Below, one piece after another: positions 46,936-58,825 of a stretch of DNA of 64,000 nucleotides. Origin of the DNA: Pycnopodia helianthoides. Its lineage: Eukaryota > Echinodermata > Asteroidea > Forcipulatida > Asteriidae. Numbering within the stretch: position 1 is the first letter of the stretch; each line of letters begins with the position of its first letter. The DNA is taken from assembly GCA_032158295.1 (NCBI GenBank), contig CM063246.1:12649608-12713607 (forward strand). The letters are read 5' to 3'. Below the pieces are notes generated by a model. The model did not search any database. It was not told where the DNA came from and saw only the letters and a list, made by a program, of their open reading frames with translations. A program made the translations under genes and the position numbers.

Positions 46936-47522
46936 CAACATGTAGGAATCAAATTGATTCAGGGTGCAAATGAACGCCTATGTTACACAAATATAGCATG
47001 GTCTGAGGGTAAACAGTTGATATTAGCTCCCTGAGCTGTTGGAAGTTGACAAACTATGTTCCTGAGACGAACTAGTCAGCTATCAATATCCAGGGGAGCT
47101 AATATCAACTGTCCACCCTAAATACACACCTTTGTTATATTTGTAACTATACCTCATATTTCTCTAGTTTGGCATCATTGCAGATTGACATTTATGTGTG
47201 TCGTGTCATCTTTTTATGTGTATGTAGCAAGTGTGTGTCCGCGAGAGTGTTTACTACACCAATGCGCCAGTTCCACGATTGCTTTGTAAAGTTCATGGTT
47301 CATAAAGTGCAAGTATTGCACATGCGACAGTCTGCTATGAGTGCGTGTTTACCCTGTGCATGAATACTGGCATGCACTTGGAAAACAGCAAAAAAAGAAT
47401 CTGGCACGTGATGGTGAATGGACCAGTGAGAATTCGGCTCCCAATCATGAATATGTATGAAGTAGAGTAACTTATTCCACTACATTGTTATATATCATCG
47501 TTATACCTATTTCTACTGAAGC

Positions 47523-47879
47523 CGTAACACCATGTACATGGGTAGGATTTGTAACTTTGCATGGTGGAGATGCAATCTAGTAAGGTTTGCTGTAACACCT
47601 TGTACAGGAGGTAACACCATGTCCTATACTTAACACCATGTAATATTAAGCTCTCTATGAGTTGTGGCGGTTCTGAAACTTGGGGAGGTTTACTCAGCCC
47701 ATCAGAGCTTACTGTGATCAAAGTGTTGAGTAAACCTCCCCAAGTTTCAGAACAGCCACAACTCATAGAGAGCTTAATATTACATGGTGTTACCTCCTGT
47801 ACAAGGTGTTACAGCAAACCTTACTAGATTGCATCTCCACCATGCAAAGTTACAAATCCTACCCATGTACATGGTGTTA
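47523..47879. repeat. Near-perfect palindrome, arms about 155-175 bp
   Basis: Left arm 47523-47697 is the reverse complement of 47728-47879, apart from a roughly 19-base extra piece in the left arm (AACACCATGTCCTATACTT). The loop is about 30 bp. The arms include CTATGAGTTGTGGC and GGGGAGGTTTACTCA, then one unit of the 68 bp satellite in each orientation. Confidence 0.95.
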
Positions 47880-48790
47880 CAGCAAACCTTACTAGATTGC
47901 ATCTCCACCATGCAAAGTTACAAATCCTACTCATGTACATGGTGTTACAGCAAACCTTACTAGATTGTATCTCCACCATGCAAAGTTACAAATCCTACCC
48001 ATGTACAAGGTGTTACAGCAAACCTTACTAGATTGTATCTCCACCATGCAAAGTTACAAATCCTACCCATGTACAAGGTGTTACAGCAAACCTTACTAGA
48101 TTGTATCTCCACCATGCAAAGTTACAAATCCTACCCATGTACATGGTGTTACAGCAAACCTTACTAGATTGTATCTCCACCATGCAAAGTTACAAATCCT
48201 ACCCATGTACAAGGTGTTACAGCAAACCTTACTAGATTGTATCTCCACCATGCAAAGTTACAAATCCTACCCATGTACATGGTGTTACAGCAAACCTTAC
48301 TAGATTGTATCTCCACCATGCAAAGTTACAAATCCTACCCATGTACATGGTGTTACAGCAAACCTTACTAGATTGTATCTCCACCATGCAAAGTTACAAA
48401 TCCTACCCATGTACAAGGTGTTACAGCAAACCTTACTATAGATTGCATCTCCACCATGCAAAGTTACAAATCCTACCCATGTACAAGGTGTTACAGCAAA
48501 CCTTACTAGATTGTATCTCCACCATGCAAAGTTACAAATCCTACCCATGTACAAGGTGTTACAGCAAACCTTACTAGATTGTATCTCCACCATGCAAAGT
48601 TACAAATCCTACTCATGTACATGGTGTTACCTCAAACCTTACTAGATTGTATCCTCACCATGCAAACTTTCAAATCCTACTCATCTACATGTTGTTACCT
48701 CAAACCTTACTAGATTGTATCTCCACCATACACTGTTTCAAGTCCTACCCATGAACATGGTATTACCACAAACCTAACAAGATTGTCTTC
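47810..48790. repeat. 68 bp tandem satellite running out of the palindrome
   Basis: About 12 units at near-100% identity and then two or three decaying units. The unit carries TTACTAGATTGTATCTCCAC, CATGCAAAGTTACAAATCCT and ACCCATGTACAAGGTGTTAC. Period measured from 47811, 47879 and 47947. The only internal change of length is a 2-base insertion (ACTATAGATTG) at about 48437. Because 68 is not a multiple of three, the long open frames here are artefacts. Confidence 0.97.
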
Positions 48791-49589
48791 CCATCTTGCA
48801 AAGTTTCAATACGTATTCTAGCAGAGAAACAATCACCACCATAGATACTTGCTACATTGAAACACGTAACTATCTTGATGAGATTGGGACAGCTTGCTTT
48901 TATTTTTCACAACGTGTTGCCATTTTCTTCTCATCTTCTATTGGCTGAAAATAACCACTGGAAGGCTTAAACTCTCAGAGAGGAAATATCCTATTCATCA
49001 TTCAGCTGCCCTCAAGTCTTATGGAAATTTGCAAGTCCATTAAGGAAAGCTCAGAAACAGAAAGCCACCAACCTACTCAGACAAAGCCTATCTCTCCATC
49101 AATCCGATAATACCTTGAAATTAAAATTAAGGTTAGATTGAACACAACTATTTCAGTACAGATCCAGTCAAGACCCTCCAGATTTCAAGAAAATGCATCT
49201 TCAAAATCATCGGAGCGTTGGGCATTTGAATCCTGACGTCACAAATTCAAGTCCCCGTTCTAGTCAATTTTTCTTTGTTTAACCCAGAATATTTTGAAAT
49301 TTACCCAGTCAGTTTTCCTTGTGATTTATATTACTTGGTACAGCCAAAGTATCATCAGAATAGACACTATAATTGATTGAGAAAACAAGGCACATCCTAT
49401 ACAAATAAGGTAATAATGTCTCCTTTGATATTAAGATGAACAAAACAGCTGCAAACCTCAAAATGATTCAATATTAGGCGAGATATGACATTTTAACACT
49501 TTCAAATCTTGGTAAATTAATTTCTGTTTTAGGTGACAAAATACACTGTATTGTTACAGATTAACATACACATGGACTGCATCACACTA

Positions 49590-49953
49590 TCATTTAAAAG
49601 TACTATGACATAAAGGCTGTACAAGTTGTTAACATATTGAAAACAATTTCAAGTCCAAATTTCTTTTCAACCGATGGCTGCATTTATGAGATTTCGCAGA
49701 AATTCTGGAGCGGTTTATGTCCACGCAGTAAGAATAATCCAGCTATGTAAAACACAATCTGAGAAAAGTTTCATGCATGAAATGTTTCTCAGATTAATAT
49801 TTTAAAAATCTCTTTCTCTAAAACCACAATTCTTAGAAGGGAACTGTTTCTCAAAATGTTATACATTATTAACAGCTGCAGTGCTTCTTACCAAGTAAGT
49901 TTTTTATAGTCATTCATTTTTGGAGTAAGCACCAAAGGTATACCCTCCCTTCA
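49590..49953. repeat. MITE family C copy
   Basis: Contains CTGGAGCGGTTTATGTCCAC, CTCTAAAACCACAATTCTTA and CACCAAAGGTATACCCTCCC. Same orientation as 25085 and 40610. Confidence 0.65.
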
Positions 49954-51490
49954 ACAAGTGTAATTTCTGATTCCAAGTGTAATTCCTTGTTTCAGCTGCA
50001 CAAATCATAATACAACTGGGGGTTTGTTTTATCTCAAACCTCGCCCTACAATATCAAGCGTGATTTACAATTCAAGGGTAAAAAGCACCAATTATTCTTA
50101 GTTATTTATAAATTTGGTCGTGAAGCTAATCGTACACAAATATACAGCTCTGATGCGATGCCGATGCAAATTTACGATAGGCTTTTTCCATTTTTCAATA
50201 CACCCGTACAAAACATGATACAACTGGGTTGGTTATTCTGTTCACACCTCAAGTGTTTATCCTACAAACGCACGGGTTATTTACAATGCATTGAAAGACA
50301 GTACAAACAGTACAAATTATATTCGAAACTATAATATGAACGATGTGTGCAGTTTAGCGACACATTATACAGCGCCGATGCGCATACGAACGCAAATATC
50401 AGGTGGCTGAGCAATTGCTACACACTTTTCTGCCGGAAATTGACAAAGGAGATTGCCCCGGGAGCCAGAGGGGCTCAACAAGCTAATATTAATTTGCTCA
50501 ACAGCTTCTTCCAAATTATGGTCAATATTGGCACTTCTTTAGAGCAAATAACGTACAACCTTCTGCGCTGAGGGTCCTCAGAGCCGGGGGTTGAATCAAG
50601 TTAATCTGGAAGGGGCTACAGATCCGAGTAGAAGGGGACAAGAAGATGCACACCATGGTTAAAGGACCTACAACACAAAATTATTCCCAATGTTAAGCTG
50701 TCTCATTTCCTTTAGACCCTGGTTTTGCCCACTATTTTGATCACTAAAGTACAAATAGTGGAAATATTTTTTGGGAACTGTGCCTTTGATGATACAATGG
50801 AACTTTTGGAGTATACTCCTCAAATACAAGTACCAACCTATGACCAGACCTTTATTTCTCTTTATAACAAATTGTAAAAAAACAAACAAACAAACAAACC
50901 CCAAAACCTGGCCATAAACTCAGCACTTCTATCAGCGACGTTTAAACTTGAAATGACCACAGAATGTTTAATAAAAAAAAAACCATTAAGGAAGTGAATC
51001 TACTTTATTGTTTATTTCAAGGAATTACCGCGCGCCAATAAATTTCCTATTTTATTACTGTCGATCAATCACGAGGCTCAAAAACTGATATAGTGAAAAC
51101 GTGCAACCACTTAAAAAATATTCTCTGAACCGTTCTGCGGCCAAAACAAACATGTGCTTCTCCTGGGGGTAATTTTGAAACATGGCGTCAGGTTTTGGGA
51201 AAAAAACATGTTTTTTTTTGTTTTTTCATGGTGGCAATGTCTAGCCCCTCGAGCAAATCAAAGATACTCATTTTTTTTTTATATTCCTGGCTACAGGTTG
51301 TCACTGTGGGTCTCTTGTATGGGTCTCTGTAACTGATCCTACATGAGTATTCATCGACAGTTATAGTTGGAGTGTGTTTAGAATCAATCAGTTAAAGGTC
51401 TGGTACCGGTTAGAACAGTTTCAGTCCCAGTCCCATATTATCTGCCAGTTTGAGCAAAGTCGCATACAATATAACTTGGCAAATAAGAAA
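49954..51490. other. No confident gene
   Basis: A 75-codon open stretch at 50347-50571 (reading LSNCYTLFCRKLTKEIAPGA and NINLLNSFFQIMVNIGTSLE) is compositionally protein-like but has no ATG or splice context I trust. The rest is AT-rich with A and T homopolymers (50877, 51210, 51270). Confidence 0.3.
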
Positions 51491-51494
51491 GATT

Positions 51495-51800
51495 GTTAAT
51501 GGCCTCACGTTTTGACCCCAGCAGGGTCCTTCTCAAAGGCTAAAAAGAGAAAACACTCTGCTAGGGTCGAAACGTGAGGCCATTAAAAAAAAATAAAAAA
51601 TGCATTTCTACCTTAGGTCAATTTGGTTGGTAAGCAGTTTGCAATCAACTAATTCTATTTTTTTCACACAACTAACTTCTGAAATTGTCATCGAATAAGG
51701 TGCTTTGCCAAACAAAAAATATCATAATGGCCTGGCATTTCTAACCCTAGCAGAGTCTTTCTCAAATGCTAAATGACAATAAAAAAAACATAATTTTTAC
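51495..51800. mobile_element. Retrozyme/Penelope-like repeat, palindromic pair
   Basis: At 51498-51586 two oppositely oriented copies of the stem-loop-GAAAC motif form a palindrome: GGCCTCACGTTTTGACC at one end and GGTCGAAACGTGAGGCC at the other. A third, minus-strand copy is at 51728-51780. TTGGTAAGCAGTTTGCAA follows, as at 12370. Confidence 0.5.
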
Positions 51801-52076
51801 AAAGAGTCAAGTTAAATTTACTGATTTCGCTCAAGTTAATCTTTAGATGAGTTTTTTCTTTTCCGGACCCCAACATTCCAAGCCTGCAATGAAAACTCTG
51901 AACTCGAAGCAACGGACTCAGCTTGAAAAGCCGCTCTTTTTAACAACTTTTTTCAGTCTGTTTACCCGCCATCAACAAGGACCATCAGACAACTACCACT
52001 TTACCTGAGGTTAAGAATTGAAATATAGATGCAATGCCTGATATTTTTATTTCTGACTCAGAGGTCTTATGTAAGT

Positions 52077-52470
52077 TAAAGGAACATTACAAAATTGGTT
52101 TTTGCTAACAAAACAGTTGCTGGCAGTGTAAGCACTTTATGTAATCCACCATGTACATAAACTGACAAACCTGTAGAAGTTTGAGATCGATCGGCCATCT
52201 GGGTCATGAGAAAATAGTGAAAAAACCGATTACACATTTGCATGAAATCATATAGATTCAACAAATGAATAAAACGCTCACTGAGCGATAAACTCCAATC
52301 GGAAAATTAGTTTATTCATTTCTCATCAAATATGGCATTTAAGACAGAAATATTTCAAGGGATGTTTTCTACTATCATCATCATTAGACCGTGTAAGTTT
52401 TATGTAAATCTGTGATCAAAAAGTATATTTTACAAGTATTTTTCTTACCAATTCTGTAATGTTCCTTTAA
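52077..52470 (+). mobile_element. MITE family A, copy 5
   Basis: Full element with both ends (AAAGGAACATTACAAAATTG and CAATTCTGTAATGTTCCTTT) and flanking TTAA. Directly abuts a family B element. Confidence 0.88.
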
Positions 52471-53040
52471 AGGTATTGTACACTTTTGGTAACAGCTCAA
52501 AATCAGTGTCAACATTTTGTGTGATTAAACATATGCATGAACAAACAAACCTGTGAAAGTTTGAGCTCAATTGGTCATTGAGGTCACAGGAAAATAGTGA
52601 AAAGAAATCTTATGTGTTTTCTGTTTTTTCAAATTATCGCGCGCGATAATTACTATTGTTTTACTCGTTTCTCAGAAACGATAGCATTTTAGGCAGAAAT
52701 ATTTTAAGGAACCCTTTCTACCATTACTTACTTTAAATCTGTGATCAAAAAGTATATTTTACAAGTATTTTTCTTACCAATTCTGTAATGTTCCTTTAAA
52801 GGTATTGTACACTTTTGGTAACAGCTCAAATACAGTGTCAACATTTTGTGTGATTAAACATATGCATGAACAAACAAACCTGTGAAAGTTTGAGCTCAAT
52901 TGGTCATCGAGGTCACAGGAAAATAGTGAAATATTTTAAGGAACCCTTTCTACCATTACTTACTTTAAATCATGTAAGTTATGTGTGAATCTGTGAACAT
53001 TGCGTTTTTTGATCTTACCAATAGTGTACAGGGCCTTTAA
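52468..53040. mobile_element. MITE family B, internally duplicated and chimeric
   Basis: Left end AAAGGTATTGTACACTTTTGGTAA, right end TTACCAATAGTGTACAGGGCCTTT. The left half is present twice (52471 and 52798), and the first copy ends in a family A terminus (TTCTGTAATGTTCC at 52781). This is a B/A/B mosaic left by nested insertion or template switching. Confidence 0.75.
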
Positions 53041-53055
53041 ATGAGATTGATTCTT

Positions 53056-53760
53056 TTAGAGTGACAGGATCAGACAATATTTCAGGCTTTATTTCTAAGT
53101 CCTTTGCTAATGCTCTTTGTGGTCCATTAACTTCTATTTATGGAAAGGCCACCAAGAAGGGTTGCTTTCCTTCATGTTTGAAATCTGCAAATATTGTTCC
53201 CATACAAAAAATTCTGTAAAAAAACATAGTGTTTCTAATTATAGACCAATTTCTCTTATCTCTTGGGTTAGCAAAGGTTTCAGAAAGAATTATTTCCGAT
53301 CAGATTTTGTCTCATGTACGACCTGCGCTTTCTGATCAACTGCACGGCTATGTCTCTGGTAGGGATTGTTCTACAAACCTCATATCATTATTACAGGAGG
53401 CATACCACACCGTTGATAAGAAGGAGCAATTGGGACATTATTTACACCGATTTCTCTAAGGCCTTTGATCAAGTTAACCATAAATACCTGATACATCAAC
53501 TTAAGTCATGCAATATCCATATTCATCAGAATGTCTTAATCTTATTGCAAAGTTGGTAGAAAACATAGAGCTATTGTCAATGGATTTTCATCTGAACGGC
53601 AAACAGTGCCCTCTGGCGTTCCACAGGGTTCCATTCTAGGACCTCTCCTGTTCACTTTATTAGTCAATGATCTCCCTAGGTGTTTGGATAAAAATTGTTT
53701 ATTGTAAAAATATGATGATTTGATTTTTTTTGACAGATTAGTAAAATTGCAGACACTCTT
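53056..53760 (+). pseudogene. Decayed non-LTR retrotransposon reverse transcriptase
   Basis: Three frames together spell a LINE-type RT. Segments are GSDNISGFISKSFANALCGP, SNYRPISLISWVSK, SDQLHGYVSGRDCSTNLISL, IYTDFSKAFDQVNH and VPSGVPQGSILGPLLFTLLV. The catalytic YADD box survives only as a degenerate KYDDLIFF. At least two frameshifts and stops (after 53215 and near 53456) make it inactive. Family likely of the CR1/L2/Rex type; the fragment lacks endonuclease and thumb. Confidence 0.9.
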
Positions 53761-53774
53761 TCTTTGCAGGCGGA

Positions 53775-53915
53775 CTTAGGGGGGGGGGGCATTTCAGACA
53801 AAGTAATTGTGCAGTGATGCTTCATACCACTATTTACCATCTTTATAACAAGTAAGCTTTCGGGTGAGAAATACATTTTTACTTCAGGGTTATTATCAAA
53901 GTATGACCCTACCTT
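53775..53915 (-). repeat. MITE family D fragment
   Basis: Matches the end of 60000-60453: CTTTATAACAAGTAAGCTTTCGG, then TATGACCCTACCTTTAAA. Inserted just after the RT remnant. Confidence 0.65.
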
Positions 53916-54782
53916 TAAAACACGCACACATTCAGGATGATATTCACAAATGCATGGCTTTTTCCAACAAAATGTGAGACCAGTACCCGTCCCGAGGGTA
54001 GTGGCCAAGAGGGGATAGACTGTTTCATCGCCTCCAGCCACAATTAGATTCTGACAATAAAACTTTTTATCTCATGAATAAAATATTTAACCGTCATTAT
54101 GCTGTTTCCTGAACACCGAATGCGAGAGCTTATAGATCTATAATTTAATAAATAAAAAAATGCTTGAGAGATGAGGGGGGAACAGACTGAAGTAGTCTGA
54201 AAAGATTTGCGAGCCATCGCTCAAATGAGCCGGAGAACAAAAATCGATCAATTAGATGTTGTTTCTGTAGTCGTGCTGGGGTCCACCCTCTACTTCCCCC
54301 TAGCTCATTATACCGCATATATTTTAACTGAATGACTCTGCATTAAGTCCATTTGCTCACACTAATGAGAATCTAATGACTACTCCACAACACATCCATT
54401 ATGGAGAAAAGTCATCAACAACAATGATTCGGAAAGTCAGGACAAATTCTAACACGAAGTGCAGGTGGGTTTAAAGAGGCAGGCGCATATAGCAACAGAG
54501 GTGGCCGCGGCTGGCCATCGTGGCCGTCCCCGCGTTTTGCTTGTGTTCGGGCAGATTCAAGAATTCAGACATAATGCAAATTTTATCCCAAACATGGCCC
54601 AAACCAAGTGGCAGTGGAGAGACTGGATCTTCATAATTCTTCTTTAAATATCTTTTAGCTGTACGTGAGATCTGTCTAGAAACACATAGGAAAAGATGAA
54701 CAATTTCATTAGTTTCGTAAGCCTACAGTGGAATTCTTATATGCTACATGTATACAGCGCCTGCACAGGACTCCACATTCAT

Positions 54783-54990
54783 ACCAACGAGTAGAACTAA
54801 TATTGTCAAAAACCTTTCTTCTTTTTTTTCTCTTGAGAAGGAGGGGTAATATCCCCAAGGAATAAAACTAATATTGTTAAAAACCTCTTCTTCTTTTTTC
54901 TTGAGAAGGGATAATACCCCCAACGAGTGGAACTAACGTTGTCAAAAACTTTTTTTTTTCTTCTTTTCTTGAGAAGAGAAAATATCCCCC
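54783..54990. repeat. Three tandem units of about 67 bp with pyrimidine tracts
   Basis: Repeats of GGAACTAATATTGTCAAAAACCT-T(n)CTTTTCTTGAGAAG followed by TAATATCCCCCA. Confidence 0.85.
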
Positions 54991-55167
54991 CTCCCCAACC
55001 ACTGCCGCGGTTGATGGATACTGTTGTCAAGATTTTTACAAGGATAAGTGCCAATAGTCACAGGGGGATTGTACCTAAATGGTCGCCCAACTTTTAAACA
55101 CCTTGCTACAAGCCTTTTAAGAAGGAAGATGTGGTCGACAGACAGCATACAGCCAGTCATTTTAATA

Positions 55168-55428
55168 CAAATATTAGGGAGGTTTAGCTGCACGTTACGC
55201 GAGCAAAAACATGAACGTGAACGTCAGAAAATTTTGTTGTAAAAATCTCACGTTTTAAGCATACGTGAAGTTACCATTTCTCACGTCAGGTACGTACGTG
55301 CAGACGTCATACGTGAGCATGAAATAAGCCCAAAGTGGTGACGTCACCTAGAAACGACACAATTTTCTGACGTTCACGTTCACGTTTTTTGCTTGCGTAA
55401 CGTGCAGCTAAACCTCTCTAATATCTCC
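55168..55428. mobile_element. Foldback MITE rich in ACGT
   Basis: About 260 bp with inverted arms of roughly 60 bp. GGTTTAGCTGCACGTTACGC and GAACGTGAACGTCAGAAAAT on the left are mirrored on the right by ATTTTCTGACGTTCACGTTC and GCGTAACGTGCAGCTAAACC. The interior has clustered ACGT/TGACGTCA motifs. No coding capacity. Confidence 0.88.
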
Positions 55429-56924
55429 CTCCATTGGTCTCCCTTACACACACATGTTTTTGAATCCCGTAAATCGAGGACTTCCCTTTGTTCTCCCAAT
55501 GTTTGGACTTAGCTTTTGTTAGCAATGTCCCCATTGGTTTTGTACACGAAAGCGAAGCGAGGACGTCCTCACTCTGTCAAAACTGACCCCAATCCCTTTG
55601 TAAAAGTTCTGGGTTTCAACGGGTAGACACGCTCACGCACGTACTAAACACACAGATCACTGGCATTTGATTGGTGGATCGAACACGAGTCACATGTCAT
55701 CCATTATTGTGCCATGTATTTACTGCTATGAATTTAATATTGGACAGGCGCCCAACCAATATGGATAAATATTGGATGCTTTGCAGTGTTGTTTCCAAAT
55801 TAATCAGTCCCCCCACCTGTTTGTCCAAACGAGGCAAGGTCCTGTCACGGTGGACAAGGTTGGTGTCTACAATGTTTAGGAGGTTTTTTTTATGAACTTT
55901 CAGAGTGTTGGGTGGACGAGATTCTGTGTCTGTTTTGTGTTTAATTTTGGAAAAATTTCAAACGACAAGGATCTATGTGTGAGTTATATAAAACAAATAT
56001 TGAATGCATTTCATTCTTGCACTGTCGCAGAAAATAATCACTTGGCGGTTGAATCTGGCTTTTCAATGGAAAAGTTCAGATTTTGCTTTTAATTGCATTT
56101 AGGATTTAAAGCTTTGCGTGGTGGCAGTATAACTAGGAGAGGTTTGCGCTGGCGCCATGTTAAATCTCTTTTGAGTAGTTTTAATTATATTCTGCAAAAA
56201 TGCACTCATATACGCGTCCGATATTTGTATAACATAAAAGTGGCAGTGCTGGGGGAGGGACGAGCAATCGCTATCCATAAAATTAGTCTTTGCACACTCT
56301 CCATACACTACCATTGTTGTTTGTTCTGATCACTCTCGCGGTAAATTGTTTTTGCTTCAACGGAAATCAGATATTCGATTGCTTCCCCCCAACCACCTGC
56401 AAACCATTTCTTTCCACCTCTCCTCACCACCGCTGTGAAAATTTAAACCCCAACTCTGCCCCCCCTTTTAGTCTAAAATACTCAGAATGAGTTGCTTACT
56501 TATAACCACCAGCCTAATCCATTACATCAATGAGTTTTTGTGTTCCCTGTTGCCTTAAAAGCTTCTTTTTTACGTCCTTAGAAAACAACACCAAGTTGAA
56601 GGAATTGTATATGATTTCATGCTAATGTAAGCACTTCATGCTTTTATGAACTGCCTGATCTCAAAATGATCGGGCGGACACTGATTCACTCAACCTCACT
56701 TACAGTATACAGAATACAAGTACAGTCCCTGATAAATGTATTTAAACACTTCTGGAGGAATCAATCCGGTTTCATTTATATTTTTAAAAAAACGTTATAC
56801 AAAATGTAAACAGAACTAAATATCTGTTTCATTTTCCTAAAACATGTTCAATAGCAAAAGGAGTGTATATGCCCTTACCTGCCAAACTATTCGACATTTT
56901 CTTTGTTGTTTTTGAATAAATGGG

Positions 56925-57300
56925 TTTGAGGCATTGCATGGTGGGGTATCAATGTATATTCAGTTTGCGTTATTGACACCATGTGTGTAAATCTACTTTG
57001 CTGTGTAGATTTGTTCTTTGAAAACTTATCTTGCTATTTATTCTAGTAGAGTAGATTTCGGAATTTGGGAAACTACTTAGTTCTGAAAAGAACTGTCCTG
57101 CTTATTAACTACTACCTGGGCGGGGGTAGGAAATCAGCCAGCACTTCTACTTTTGCTTAGTGGATCAAGGGGACTTCTCGTTATTAACTTCACTGCCGCG
57201 GAGCGAGTTCTTAATTGGTCTCAAGGTTTCAACTAGCCTGCTCTAGTCATCTTCAGGGGACTGAAGAGTGTTTGAGATGCTGGTCTCTTTATAGGGATTC
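56925..57300. repeat. Dispersed repeat family E with hammerhead-like end
   Basis: Copy of 23790-24360. The minus-strand motif CTGAAGATGACTAGAGC-GGCTAGTTGAAACC is at 57222-57260. Confidence 0.7.
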
Positions 57301-57329
57301 AGAGGTTTCAGTGCAGAGTCAGTCACTGC

Positions 57330-57670
57330 TCTGATTGGTTCTTCTGAAAGGAGAACTGTGCATGGTTTAAGGGCCCCCCGAGTTATTTTGTGGACACAAT
57401 GTAAGGGTTTACAAGGTGCTGTGGCACAATCTGCAGCCAATCATTCCAGAAAAACACCGGGGCGAACCCCTCGTCTTGACAATAAGTGTACTGGGTTCTT
57501 TGCATTACACAACACACGAGACTTACGGCTTTACGTCCCATCCGAAAGACGAAGCAATAGTGGCTAAGAGTCTCGCTTAAGTGTCAAGGACCGGGCCGGG
57601 AGTCGAACCCACACTCTGCTGATCAAAAACACCAGAGCTTGTACGCTTGACCGCTCGGCAACGATACACC
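57330..57670 (-). mobile_element. tRNA-headed SINE, reverse copy
   Basis: The reverse strand reads GTTGCCGAGCGGTCAAGCG and GGGTTCGACTCCCGGCCCGG. The body has CATCCGAAAGACGAAGCAAT and the 15340-type 3' part. Confidence 0.75.
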
Positions 57671-57749
57671 GAACAAATAAAGGGGACATTTTAACTTCAA
57701 TTGATCACAACTAAAAAGCCTTTATTTTAACTGTCATTTACCCTCTTAC

Positions 57750-57965
57750 GCAGTCTTACTCATCAGAAGAATTCAAATTTGGTTTAGCGTATCCACAACC
57801 TGCAAACATTACTACTTGCAGGGTGTAGAACCTCTTTGGATTATGCATTACTCATCAGAAGAATTTAAATTTGGTTTAGCCTATCCACGACCTGCAAACA
57901 CTACTACTTTGTGGGTAGAACTTCTTTGGATTATGCATTACTCATCGAAGAGTAGTGACGAAAAT
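57750..57965. repeat. Tandem duplication, about 94 bp unit, 2.3 copies
   Basis: The unit holds TTTGGATTATGCATTACTCA, TCAGAAGAATT-AAATTTGG and CTGCAAACA-TACTACTT. Confidence 0.9.
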
Positions 57966-58429
57966 GAAGAGTATCACAACAATGTATTCAGATATCCTTC
58001 ATATTATTGTGCAATCAGTCAGAAGGAAAAATATGATTGCTTCCTGGGAGTGAAGATGTTTATCCTTGGGGGCCTAGCGAGCTGCAAAGGAAAATTTGCA
58101 GCTCGAGGTCGTCTAAAAATTCTCCTGCATTTGTTCCACTGCTGAATCTTATCCACCAGCGAATATAAATAAATCAAAATAAATACATAAATGAAGACAA
58201 AAAACCGGGCCTAAATAAATCTGTGAATAACTTGTTTTAAATGGCTGAGAATGATCTGCAGTGGTCAACCAATAGTAAACGGTCGTACATCTCCTACTGA
58301 TGTTGATATTATTCATGGTTGTGAAAGCAGTAGGGCTTCTTTATTGTTGGGACAAAAAAACGAATGCGTCATACACCTCTAAGGCATGTTATACTACAAA
58401 CAAGGTGTGTTATAATAATAATAGGCCTA

Positions 58430-58825
58430 TAACTAGTTTTTATATAGTGATTTATCTACGGGCATCTCAAAGGGCTTATCATTATCTATTTCCAGACAAG
58501 TTTTTTTTTTGAAGGGTTTTGAATTATGAGACCCGATTTCTAACACCTTGTGGGGGCTTACAAGGTGCTGCGGCGCATTCAGCAGCCACTGCCAGAAACA
58601 CCGGGGCAAACTAAGTGACCAGCGTAACTGGGTTTGTTTACATACCTCACACAACACACGGGACCTACGGCTTTACGTCCCGTCCGAAGGACGAAGCAAT
58701 AATGGTTAAGTGTCTTGCTTACGGACACGAGTGTCACAACTGGAACTTGAATCCACACTCTGCTGATCAGAAACACCAGAGCTTGAGTCCAATGCGCTTG
58801 ACCGCTCGGCCATGACACGCCATGT
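58430..58825 (-). mobile_element. tRNA-headed SINE, reverse copy
   Basis: The reverse strand begins GCGTGTCATGGCCGAGCGGT with a clear A-box, followed by a degenerate B-box (GGATTCAAGTTCCAGTTGTG). The body matches 15340-15705. Confidence 0.8.

Noticed and set aside
48300..48593. Open frames on both strands with repeated peptide ISTMQSYKSYPC or similar
   Set aside because: Products of the 68 bp tandem satellite; the period is not a multiple of three, so the peptide drifts through frames.
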